From NCBI GenBank assembly GCA_946414115.1, contig CAMKNF010000084.1, positions 1 through 8,484 on the forward strand: a DNA stretch of 8,484 bases. Direction: 5' to 3'. Every line of letters begins with the position of its first letter. Within the stretch, counting starts at the first letter, position 1. The notes under the pieces were generated by a model. The model searched no databases and had not been told where the DNA came from. It saw nothing but the letters and a program-made list of their open reading frames with translations. The stretch is from an uncultured Ruminococcus sp. GTDB lineage: Bacteria > Bacillota > Clostridia > Oscillospirales > Acutalibacteraceae. Below are positions 1 to 5,944 of this stretch, piece after piece. Made by a program: the position numbers and the translations under genes.

Positions 1-43
1 TACTTGATGGTGACTGGAGTTCAGACGTGTGCTCTTCCGATCT
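1..43. other. Illumina adapter plus index (non-genomic)
   Basis: Bases 10-43 are identical to the 34-nt TruSeq index-primer/read-2 adapter, which ends in GCTCTTCCGATCT. Bases 2-9 (ACTTGATG) sit where an 8-nt index belongs; its complement CATCAAGT looks like a standard index. Base 1 (T) would be the last base of the P7 arm. This is library sequence left on the end of an assembled contig. No annotation should be carried across base 43. Confidence 0.97.
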
Positions 44-545
44 AGCCTTTTTTAGCAGGCTTTGCAGAAGCCTTTGCCTCATCGGGGAATTTCTCTGTTT
101 CTTTTTTGTCAATAATAGCAAGGAACTCATCAGCTGTTTTTGCTGTCTTGAGCTTTGCTGTAAACTCCTCGTCCATAAGCAACTGCATAAGTCTTGCAAG
201 CACCTCAAGATGAACATCGCCGTCTGTTGTTGCGGCTATCATAAAGATTAGCTTGCAGGGCTTTTTGTCTGCCGCACCGTAGTCAACACCGTTTGGTACT
301 GTGATTGCGGTAAGAGCAGGAGCTTTGACTGCATCACTCTTTGCGTGAGGAATTGCAACCTCCATTCCTACTGCCGTTGTGCCCATTTCTTCTCTCTTAA
401 GGATTCCTTCCTTAAATGCGGCTGTGTTTTTAAGATTTCCGCATTTTTCGTGAAGTGAAACGAGCTTGTTGATTGCTGCGCTCTTATCGGATACGTTCAC
501 GTTAAGAGCAATTCCGTTCTTTTTCAATAAGTCGGTAATACGCAT
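44..545 (-). CDS. fruA: PTS fructose-specific EIIA domain, 3'-truncated by contig end
   Basis: This encodes the cytoplasmic EIIA domain of a fructose phosphotransferase system, which takes phosphate from HPr and passes it to EIIB during uptake of fructose as fructose-1-phosphate. The 167 visible residues cover a whole EIIA fold. The phospho-accepting histidine is His67 in the IPHAKS motif (residues 65-70), and the second conserved histidine is His112 in DGDVHLEVLARL. AAAGGAGA precedes the ATG, 16 bp after fruK. The stop codon at 42-44 is false: it is made of one genomic base and two adapter bases. The last ~20 residues (EKFPDEAKASAKPAKKG) are charged and Ala/Pro-rich like an interdomain linker. 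I therefore infer that the intact gene continues into EIIB and EIIC domains, although a free-standing EIIA ending soon after is possible. EIIA identity is firm; the full-length architecture is not visible. Confidence 0.9.
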
Positions 546-561
546 AGTTTTCTCTCCTTTG

Positions 562-1467
562 TTAATTGAATTTTTTTAGTAATTCATTTATTTTTTCTTT
601 TGTGGCAAGTCCGCTTAAAAACGCTGTTGCATTTCCGCAGGCACTGCCTAATTTAAGTGCATAGGGGTAGCTGTGCTCTTTTTCGTATCCGGCGATAAAG
701 CCTGCTACCATAGAGTCGCCCGAGCCGACGGTGTTTATAACCTTTTCTTTCAGAACACCCTGTTTGTGCTTTTCACCAAACTCATCGATAAGCATTGCAC
801 CGTCGCCGCCGAGTGAAATAAGAACGTTCTGCGCTCCCAATTTCTGCAGCTCTTTGGCATATTTTTCAATATCGGCTTCTGTGCTTACTTCGGTTTCAAA
901 TATTTCCGAAAGTTCCTGTCTGTTGGGTTTGATTAAAAACGGTTTGTACTTAAGCGAATTAAGCAAAAGCTTTTTTGTTGCGTCAACAACAATTCTGACT
1001 TTTTTGTTCTTGATTCTTTCGAGTATTCTTTCGTAAACATCATCGGGCATTGTGTTGGGTACATTACCTGCAATTACAATAGTGTCGCCGTCATTGATTC
1101 GGTCAACCTTGTTCAGCAGTCGTAAAAGCTCGTTTTCTTCAATGTGAGGACCCTGACAATTGATTTCGGTTTCCTCTCCAGCTTTTATCTTTATGTTGAT
1201 TCTTGAAATACCCTTTTCAAGCTTTATGAAGTCGGTAATAATTTTATCGTTCCTTATTCCCTTTTCAATTGCTTCTCCCGTAAAGCCTGCCACAAATCCG
1301 AAAGCTGTGCTTTCAAGGTCAAGCTCGGCAAGCACGCAGGAAACGTTAATTCCCTTTCCTCCGAAGTAGTATTCCTCGCTTGTGGTGCGGTTTGTAATTC
1401 CGGTTACAAGCGATTCCAGTCTTACAACATAATCAATTGACGGATTTAGCGTTACGGTGTAAATCAT
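562..1467 (-). CDS. fruK: 1-phosphofructokinase (PfkB family)
   Basis: The product phosphorylates fructose-1-phosphate with ATP to give fructose-1,6-bisphosphate, the step after PTS import of fructose. It has 301 residues, normal for the family. It opens with the typical MIYTVTLNPSIDY, has the substrate-binding GGKGIN at 36-41, KPNRQEL at 180-186, and the PfkB C-terminal signature NTVGSGDS at 245-252, with Asp251 as the expected catalytic base and GSGD forming the anion hole. Its ATG overlaps the fruR stop in an ATGA (1464-1467), indicating translational coupling, and AAAGGAGG lies just upstream inside fruR. PfkB members acting on tagatose-6-phosphate look similar, but the neighbouring fructose EIIA makes FruK the best reading. 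Confidence 0.93.
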   Translation of the reverse strand: MIYTVTLNPSIDYVVRLESLVTGITNRTTSEEYYFGGKGINVSCVLAELDLESTAFGFVAGFTGEAIEKGIRNDKIITDFIKLEKGISRINIKIKAGEETEINCQGPHIEENELLRLLNKVDRINDGDTIVIAGNVPNTMPDDVYERILERIKNKKVRIVVDATKKLLLNSLKYKPFLIKPNRQELSEIFETEVSTEADIEKYAKELQKLGAQNVLISLGGDGAMLIDEFGEKHKQGVLKEKVINTVGSGDSMVAGFIAGYEKEHSYPYALKLGSACGNATAFLSGLATKEKINELLKKFN

Positions 1468-2213
1468 TTACTTACCTCCTTTATCACTGTGTATTCTGCA
1501 TACTTTTTATTTGGCAGGCTGTCTGTGATTATACAGCACTTGTCAATCTTTGCAAACGTTACCGGACAAACTACGTTGAATTTCGTGTGGTCGGCAAGAA
1601 TAAAGGTCATATAGCTTTTTTGAATTGCCTTTTCCTTTATGAGAGCCTCCTCAACCTCAGGAGTTGTAAAGCCTGCGTCAGCGTCAATTCCGTTTGTGCC
1701 CATAAAAGCCTTTGTGAAATTGAAATTAGCAATACTTCTGATACTCTCGGGACCTATTACCGCCTCAGTAACGGGCTTGATTTTGCCGCCTACCATATAT
1801 GCGGTGAATCCCTTTTGCAAGAGCTTTCTTGCGTGAGGAATGCCGTTTGTGACGTAGGTTGCTTTGTCATTCGTGATGTAATCGACAAGCCTTGAGGTTG
1901 TTGTTCCGGCATCGATAAAAACAAAGTCGTTGTCGTTAATCAGGTTTGCGGCATAGGATGCAATTAGGTTTTTCTCCTCGCTCATAACGGTTTCTCGGTT
2001 GTTTACGTTATCTTCAAGAATTCCCGAAGTCTGCTTTACCGAGGTTGCACCTCCGAAAACCTTATTTAGCTTTCCCATTTCGTCAAGTGCAGTCAGGTCA
2101 CGCCTTATTGTGGATTCAGATGTGTCGAGAAGGTGTGTAAGCTCTGAAACAGTTACTGCGTTTTTTTCGTTAAGTATTTGTAAAATTGCCTGATACCTTT
2201 CCTGCGTGAGCAT
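1464..2213 (-). CDS. fruR: DeoR-family transcriptional regulator of the fructose operon
   Basis: This is a DeoR-family sugar-phosphate-responsive repressor. Counting from the upstream ATG at 2219, a winged helix-turn-helix occupies about residues 5-60, with the family signature in LDTSESTIRRDLTALDEMGK (31-50) followed by a wing ending FGGAT. The rest is the DeoR sensor domain, with FIDAGTTTSRL, TNGIPHA, MGTNGID and LADHTKF motifs. By position it most likely controls the fructose genes and senses fructose-1-phosphate; that is inferred. I prefer the second ATG (2213). The GAGGTGA ribosome site at 2220-2226 touches the first ATG (2217-2219) with no spacing but is 6 nt from the second, and MLTQER is the usual family start. 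Two TCAA arrays upstream are candidate autoregulatory operators. Confidence 0.9.
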   Translation of the reverse strand: MLTQERYQAILQILNEKNAVTVSELTHLLDTSESTIRRDLTALDEMGKLNKVFGGATSVKQTSGILEDNVNNRETVMSEEKNLIASYAANLINDNDFVFIDAGTTTSRLVDYITNDKATYVTNGIPHARKLLQKGFTAYMVGGKIKPVTEAVIGPESIRSIANFNFTKAFMGTNGIDADAGFTTPEVEEALIKEKAIQKSYMTFILADHTKFNVVCPVTFAKIDKCCIITDSLPNKKYAEYTVIKEVSK

Positions 2214-2234
2214 TTTCATTCACCTCTTGATTAC

Positions 2235-2262
2235 ATTATAACACACAAATCTCCAAAGTCAA
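2235..2262 (-). promoter_or_regulatory. fru operon promoter
   Basis: On the minus strand there is a TTGACT -35 box (2257-2262), a 16-bp spacer, and a perfect TATAAT -10 box (2235-2240) preceded by TGT, giving an extended TGn -10. Transcription should begin near 2228. The leader would then be only about 15 nt to the preferred fruR start, with the ribosome site at its very 5' end. The -35 box lies beside the first array of TCAA elements, so a bound repressor could cover it. Confidence 0.8.
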
Positions 2263-2268
2263 GCATTT

Positions 2269-2298
2269 TCAGTCAAAAATATTCAAAAGTTTTCAAAT
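2269..2298. promoter_or_regulatory. Candidate FruR operator, proximal array
   Basis: TCAA tetramers start at 2273, 2283 and 2293, exactly one helical turn apart, each followed by more A. A TTAA follows at 2303. The array lies immediately upstream of the fru -35 box. Tandem direct repeats at about one helical turn with a TCAA-like core are a known operator style for DeoR-family regulators such as Bacillus IolR. Assignment to this FruR is inference from position and pattern. Confidence 0.5.
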
Positions 2299-2379
2299 TA
2301 ATTTAAATCAGTCGAAATTTATTAGATTTTATTAATATTTTTTTTAAAATTGAACTGCTATATTTTAGCAATTTTTATA

Positions 2380-2423
2380 TCACTTCAATCAAACTCGGTC
2401 AAACACTTTCAAAATTCACTCAC
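2380..2423. promoter_or_regulatory. Candidate FruR operator, distal array
   Basis: TCAAA starts at 2389, 2399 and 2409, again exactly 10 bp apart. It is flanked by TCAC at 2380 and 2420, and an extra TCAA at 2385. The array is 116 bp from the proximal array, close to eleven helical turns, and about 55 bp upstream of the tcdA -35 box. It may serve as an auxiliary FruR site or belong to another regulator. The evidence is the pattern only. Confidence 0.42.
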
Positions 2424-2463
2424 GCATACATATATTAGTATCCGTTTAAAGAACTGATTTATG

Positions 2464-2492
2464 TTGACTGAAAAAATGTTTTGTAATAAAAT
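2464..2492 (+). promoter_or_regulatory. tcdA promoter
   Basis: TTGACT (2464-2469), a 17-bp spacer and TAAAAT (2487-2492) form a near-consensus housekeeping promoter. The start point would fall near 2499, so the upstream GTG at 2495 would not be transcribed. This supports the ATG at 2513 as the real start of the gene. Confidence 0.75.
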
Positions 2493-2512
2493 ATGTGAAA
2501 AGGACTGATTTT

Positions 2513-3214
2513 ATGGACGAACGATTTATAAGAACCTCTCTGGTAATCGGTGATGAAAATATAGACAAGCTGTCACAAAGCAGAGTTGCCGTTTTCGGAG
2601 TCGGCGGAGTAGGCGGATTTGTGTGCGAGGCACTTGCACGAAGCGGAGTAGGAAAGCTTACTTTAATTGACGGCGATACTGTTGCAAAGTCAAATATAAA
2701 CAGGCAGATTATTGCGCTACAGTCTACTGTCGGCAAACACAAAGCCGAGGTTATGAAAGAGCGTATTCTCGACATTAACCCTAATGCAGAGGTTTATGCT
2801 CTTAATATCTACTTCAACTCTGAAACTGTAAATACGATTGATTTTTCGCAGTTTGATTACATTGTAGACGCTGTTGACGATATAAAGGCAAAGGTACTGC
2901 TTGCAAAGCTTGCCGATGAAAACAAAATCCCGATAATTGCGGCTATGGGTGCAGGCAACAAAACCGACCCGACGAAATTTGAAGTAAGCGATATTTTCAA
3001 AACGAGCGTATGCCCTCTTGCAAGAATTATGCGGCACGAGCTGAAAAAAACAGGCATTAAAAAGCAAAAGGTAGTTTATTCAAAGGAAACTCCGAAAAAT
3101 CCGCCCTACAGGATTGAGGGCGAAAAAACGGTCGGAAGTCTTGCATTTGTTCCGTCTGTTATGGGGCTGATTATTGCAGGAGAAGTGATAAAGGATATTT
3201 GCAAAATCGGGTAA
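2513..3214 (+). CDS. tcdA: tRNA threonylcarbamoyladenosine dehydratase (TcdA/CsdL-like, E1-fold)
   Basis: This ThiF/E1-like enzyme uses ATP to dehydrate t6A37 of ANN-decoding tRNAs to its cyclic form ct6A. The 233 residues from ATG 2513 carry the early DERFIRTSLVIG motif, the nucleotide-binding GVGGVGG loop, LIDGDTV and NINRQI segments, the VDAVDD segment, MGAGNKTDPTKFEV, and the SVCPLAR motif followed by VVYSKE. This set and order are typical of TcdA rather than of MoeB or ThiF, which also carry zinc-binding CxxC pairs that I do not see here. A GTG at 2495 would add six residues but lies upstream of the predicted transcript start and has no ribosome site, whereas AAAAGGA sits 8 nt before ATG 2513. 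It is transcribed divergently from the fru operon, and a separate promoter follows it. Confidence 0.92.
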   Translation: MDERFIRTSLVIGDENIDKLSQSRVAVFGVGGVGGFVCEALARSGVGKLTLIDGDTVAKSNINRQIIALQSTVGKHKAEVMKERILDINPNAEVYALNIYFNSETVNTIDFSQFDYIVDAVDDIKAKVLLAKLADENKIPIIAAMGAGNKTDPTKFEVSDIFKTSVCPLARIMRHELKKTGIKKQKVVYSKETPKNPPYRIEGEKTVGSLAFVPSVMGLIIAGEVIKDICKIG

Positions 3215-3252
3215 TATTCGCTCAATTATGCTCAAATCAAACATTCTTTTTA

Positions 3253-3281
3253 TTGCAAAGACCTCTTTTATATGGTAAAAT
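3253..3281 (+). promoter_or_regulatory. hisHF promoter
   Basis: TTGCAA (3253-3258), a 17-bp spacer and TAAAAT (3276-3281) preceded by TGG form an extended -10 promoter, with a start near 3288. The leader is only about 26 nt, too short for a T-box or a histidine attenuator. The rest of the 99-bp gap after tcdA holds no clear terminator, so some read-through from tcdA is possible. Confidence 0.7.
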
Positions 3282-3313
3282 TTGCATATACTTTTTAAGC
3301 GGAGATGAGATAA

Positions 3314-3928
3314 ATGATAGCAATTATAGACTACGGAGCAGGCAATATTCAGAGCGTAAGCAAGGCTCTTGCACATATTGGCTGTGAAGCGTTTATCACA
3401 AGGGACAAGGACAAAATTCTGAAAGCTGACGGAGCAGTTCTTCCCGGAGTAGGCTCGTTCGGCGACACAATGGATACTATGACTGAATACGGTATCAAGG
3501 ACACCGTTATTGAATACGCAAAAAGCGGCAAGCCGTTTCTTGGAATTTGCCTTGGCTTACAGCTCCTCTTCCCCAAAAGCGAGGAAAGCCCTGAAGCAGA
3601 GGGACTTGGTATTTTTGACGGAAGCATAACGAAGATTCCCTCGGGCGAGGGACTTAAAATTCCGCACATTGGCTGGAACAGTCTTGACATAAAAAAGAAC
3701 GACGGACTTTTTAAGGGTATCGGCAAGAATCCGTATGTCTACTTTGTACACTCATACTTTTTAAATGCAAGCGACAAAAGCATTGTTTCTGCACAAACCG
3801 AATACGGCGTTACTATTGATGCGGCTGTTGAAAAAGGAAATGTATATGCAACGCAGTTCCACCCCGAAAAGAGCGGTGAAACAGGACTTAAGATTCTCAG
3901 AAATTTTGCCGACATCGTAAACGGCTGA
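3314..3928 (+). CDS. hisH: Imidazole glycerol phosphate synthase, glutaminase subunit
   Basis: HisH hydrolyses glutamine and delivers ammonia to HisF for the fifth step of histidine synthesis, which also releases AICAR to purine synthesis. The 204-residue length is normal for a class I (triad) amidotransferase. Visible motifs are the N-terminal IIDYGAGN, the oxyanion segment PGVGSFGD (44-51), the nucleophile elbow GICLG with Cys79, HIGWN (118-122), YFVHSY (143-148), and QFHPEKSG giving His183 and Glu185 to complete the triad. GGAG (3301-3304) lies 9 nt before the ATG. The stop is followed after 13 bp by hisF, and the two products form a heterodimer. All catalytic residues are intact. Confidence 0.96.
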   Translation: MIAIIDYGAGNIQSVSKALAHIGCEAFITRDKDKILKADGAVLPGVGSFGDTMDTMTEYGIKDTVIEYAKSGKPFLGICLGLQLLFPKSEESPEAEGLGIFDGSITKIPSGEGLKIPHIGWNSLDIKKNDGLFKGIGKNPYVYFVHSYFLNASDKSIVSAQTEYGVTIDAAVEKGNVYATQFHPEKSGETGLKILRNFADIVNG

Positions 3929-3941
3929 GGAGGTTTTTAAA

Positions 3942-4697
3942 ATGTATGCCAAAAGAATTATCCCCTGCCTTGACGTTAAAAACGGCAGAGTAGTAAAGGG
4001 TATGAGCTTTGTTAATCTCGTTGACGCAGGCGACCCTGTTGAATGTGCAAAGCAGTATGACAGACAAGGTGCTGACGAGCTTGTTTTCCTCGATATTACA
4101 GCATCAAGCGATTCACGAAACATAACAATTGATATGGTTGAAAAGGTTGCAAATTCAATTTTCATTCCGTTCACCGTCGGCGGAGGAATCAGAAGCGTTG
4201 ACGATTTTAACGCACTTTTACGTGCAGGAGCCGACAAGGTTTCCGTAAATTCTGCCGCCGTTCACCGTCCCGAGCTTATCAGCGAGGCGGCATATAAATT
4301 CGGCAGTCAGTGCGTTGTTGCGGCAATTGATGCAAAGCGAAACGAAAACGGCTGGGAGGTTTACGTAAACGGCGGAAGAACTCCCGTAGGACTTGACGCA
4401 GTTGAGTGGGCGGTAAAATGTGAAAAGCTGGGCGCAGGCGAAATTCTGCTTACGAGTATGGACGAGGACGGACAGAAAAACGGCTACGATATTGCGCTGA
4501 CAAGAGCAGTTTCCGAAAGGGTGAACATTCCCGTAATTGCAAGCGGCGGTGCAGGTGCGCTTGAGCATTTTTACGACGCATTCACCGAGGGCAAGGCTGA
4601 CGCAGTGCTTGCCGCTTCGCTTTTCCACTTCGGCGAAATCCCGATTCCGCAGTTGAAAGATTATCTTAATAAAAAGGGAATTTCGGTAAGACTGTAA
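3942..4697 (+). CDS. hisF: Imidazole glycerol phosphate synthase, cyclase subunit
   Basis: HisF is the (beta/alpha)8-barrel partner of HisH. It uses the ammonia from HisH to convert PRFAR into imidazole glycerol phosphate and AICAR. The length is 251 residues, as expected. It starts with the typical YAKRIIPCLDVKNGRVVKG. The two catalytic aspartates are present at Asp11 and Asp130 (AAIDAKR), and the phosphate-binding segments TVGGGIRS (78-85) and IASGGAG are intact. A GAGGAGG site overlaps the hisH stop, 8 nt before the ATG, so the two genes are made together. No other his gene lies in this window. Divergent HisH/HisF paralogues exist in surface-glycan clusters, but nothing here departs from the histidine-pathway form. 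Confidence 0.96.
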   Translation: MYAKRIIPCLDVKNGRVVKGMSFVNLVDAGDPVECAKQYDRQGADELVFLDITASSDSRNITIDMVEKVANSIFIPFTVGGGIRSVDDFNALLRAGADKVSVNSAAVHRPELISEAAYKFGSQCVVAAIDAKRNENGWEVYVNGGRTPVGLDAVEWAVKCEKLGAGEILLTSMDEDGQKNGYDIALTRAVSERVNIPVIASGGAGALEHFYDAFTEGKADAVLAASLFHFGEIPIPQLKDYLNKKGISVRL

Positions 4698-4728
4698 ATC
4701 AAACGAATCAATTAAGAGGTATATCCCA

Positions 4729-5036
4729 TTGAAAATAGTATATCATTTCGGAAATCAAATAGGCTTTGACACGATTGTAAAAAAGGAACAATAACCGAAG
4801 CGGAACCACAAATATCAATTATCGGGTCAGATAAATCGGAATACAAGCTTAACAACATAAAAGAGGTTAAATTTGTTAAGATAAACGCTTTAGGCACAAT
4901 GATTCGACTTACTAATGAAAATGATGTTATATATTTAACTGTTCCGAGAATTTTTATTGACAAAGGAACGGGCTTTATTAATGTAAATTATTTTGCAACC
5001 AAAAAGCTTGGAAAGTTACTTATGGAACAAATGTAA
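4729..5036 (+). pseudogene. Small unknown protein gene split by a -1 frameshift at A AAA AAG
   Basis: A TTG start (4729) sits 8 nt after TAAGAGGT, 31 bp past hisF. It opens MKIVYHFGNQIGFDTIVKK, then the frame ends at TAA 4791-4793 after 21 codons. The -1 frame continues the protein smoothly from GGA at 4785 to TAA 5034-5036: GTITEAEPQISIIG, then a strand-rich segment with LNNIKEVKFVKINALGTMIRL, VIYLTVPR and NYFATKKLGKLL. That frame has no ATG, GTG or TTG of its own between its preceding stop (4767) and Met at about 4890, so both halves are one gene of about 102 residues. The switch point is A6 followed by GG (4779-4786). One extra A would restore the frame, and a ribosomal -1 shift at A AAA AAG would do the same. 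The pattern of short beta strands ending in a helix loosely recalls small bacterial PH-like domains; this is a weak suggestion. No function is assigned. Confidence 0.65.
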
Positions 5037-5059
5037 GTCAATATCAAGGATGATTTTCG

Positions 5060-5209
5060 GTGATAAAAAAGACTATTAAACAGATTATCATCCTTAGAAT
5101 TTGGAGCGGAACGCACTTTATTAAGGACGGCAAACTGTATAAATTACAAACAAAGGATTTGTGCAGTCAGGCAAAAAAGGCAAATATTAATTTTTCTGCG
5201 GTTGAATGA
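5060..5209 (+). CDS. Possible 49-residue basic small protein
   Basis: A GTG start (5060) lies 9 nt after AAGGA (5046-5050), and the frame runs to TGA at 5207-5209. The product would be a basic 49-residue peptide beginning MIKKTIKQIIILRIWSG, followed by THFIKDGKLYKLQTKDL. I see no membrane segment and do not recognise a family. It begins 23 bp after the frameshifted gene and ends before the terminator, so it could be the last gene of the hisHF transcript. The ribosome site lies in one arm of a 9-bp inverted repeat (5046-5054 and 5087-5095). It may equally be a chance ORF. Confidence 0.35.
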   Translation: MIKKTIKQIIILRIWSGTHFIKDGKLYKLQTKDLCSQAKKANINFSAVE

Positions 5210-5247
5210 TTAAAACTTATCAATAAAATATCTACATAATAATACTA

Positions 5248-5294
5248 CCCCCGAAAGTCAGACCAAAATCTGATTTTCGGGGGCATATTTTTTT
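5248..5294 (+). terminator. Intrinsic terminator of the his-side transcript
   Basis: A 15-bp stem pairs 5248-5262 (CCCCCGAAAGTCAGA) with 5269-5283 through a single G-U wobble. It closes a 6-nt loop and is followed by CATATTTTTTT. It ends plus-strand transcription from hisHF and the small genes. It stands between two convergent units, and the minus-strand side is only moderately T-rich, so it may also slow transcription leaving queH, but less efficiently. Confidence 0.92.
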
Positions 5295-5326
5295 CATATT
5301 CTTTTTATAGCAATCGCTGATTTATA

Positions 5327-5944
5327 CTATTCTGACATTCGTTTGCTGAAAATACAGCCGCAATAGTTTTGTCTGTATAATTCATATTTCTTTGAAAGAA
5401 TAATCGAACGCTTATATCCCTCTTTTTTCTTGAAATCGCTGAACAACCACTTTACGCCGTACTTCTGCCCTATCTGTTCACCGATTGTATTTATTACACA
5501 TGCATTTTTAAGCGGACTTATTGTAAGCGTAGTTGCGAAGTAATCACAGCCGAGCTTTTTGGCTTCTTTAGCCGAGGCTTCCAGTCTTAATCTGAAACAC
5601 TTTTCACAGCGTTTTCCGCCTTCAGGCTCATTTTCTAGTCCTTTTACTTCTTTGTAAAAAGCATTCGGGTTATATTCCCCGTCTACAATTATTACGGGAT
5701 TTTTAAATTCCATTAAAGAAATAAGCCTTTTTTCTTCATTCAATCTGTACTCATATTCTTCTTTTAAAGAAATATTTGGATTAAAGTAAAATACAGTAAT
5801 CTCAAAGAAGTTTGAAAGATATTCAAGGCAGTAGCTTGAACAAGGCGCACAGCAAGCGTGAAGTAACAGCTTTGGCACAACTCCGTTTTGAGCGTTTTCT
5901 TCAATTATTCCGTCAAGTATTCTCTGATAATTAATCTTATTCAT
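5327..5944 (-). CDS. queH: Epoxyqueuosine reductase QueH
   Basis: QueH carries out the last step of queuosine synthesis, reducing epoxyqueuosine at tRNA position 34 in His, Tyr, Asp and Asn tRNAs. It replaces the unrelated cobalamin enzyme QueG in many anaerobes. The 205 residues show the family cysteines: LLHACCAPCSS (Cys31, Cys32, Cys35), KRCEKC (Cys113, Cys116) and YCGC (Cys195, Cys197), which together serve the iron-sulfur/iron centre and a redox disulfide. Other family segments are FYFNPNI, ATTLTISPLKN and DFKKKEGYKRS. The frame is open upstream to 5992, but the extra 16 residues would lie inside the preceding gene. MNKINYQ at 5944 overlaps that gene's stop by 8 bp (ATGAATAA), which suggests coupled translation, with only a weak AGGT ribosome site. 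Confidence 0.92.
   Translation of the reverse strand: MNKINYQRILDGIIEENAQNGVVPKLLLHACCAPCSSYCLEYLSNFFEITVFYFNPNISLKEEYEYRLNEEKRLISLMEFKNPVIIVDGEYNPNAFYKEVKGLENEPEGGKRCEKCFRLRLEASAKEAKKLGCDYFATTLTISPLKNACVINTIGEQIGQKYGVKWLFSDFKKKEGYKRSIILSKKYELYRQNYCGCIFSKRMSE

Noticed and set aside
27..251. Plus-strand open frame at the left end, 74 codons
   Set aside because: It starts inside adapter sequence and runs antisense to the EIIA gene, with a Cys/Leu-rich translation typical of a shadow frame.
1551..1564. TGCAAACGTTACCG resembling a catabolite-responsive (cre) element
   Set aside because: The right half lacks the required CA, and it lies well inside fruR with no promoter nearby.
2346..2380. AT-rich imperfect hairpin in the fru/tcdA intergenic region
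   Set aside because: The stem needs a 5-nt bulge and is nearly all A-T; in DNA of this composition it is not distinguishable from chance.
2495..2512. GTG start adding six residues to the TcdA gene
   Set aside because: It lies at or before the predicted transcript start and has no ribosome site; ATG 2513 has AAAAGGA at good spacing.
3221..3240. CTCAA repeated at 10 bp before the hisHF promoter, resembling the fru arrays
   Set aside because: There are only two clear units in AT-rich DNA, not phased to a third, and hisHF has no expected link to fructose. It is a reminder that such motifs arise by chance.
3288..3313. Search for a histidine leader peptide, T-box or other riboswitch before hisH
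   Set aside because: The predicted leader is only about 26 nt with no His-codon run or terminator hairpin.
4712..4963. Minus-strand 83-codon frame between hisF and queH
   Set aside because: It is antisense to the frameshifted small gene, which has the better ribosome site and a coherent two-frame protein.
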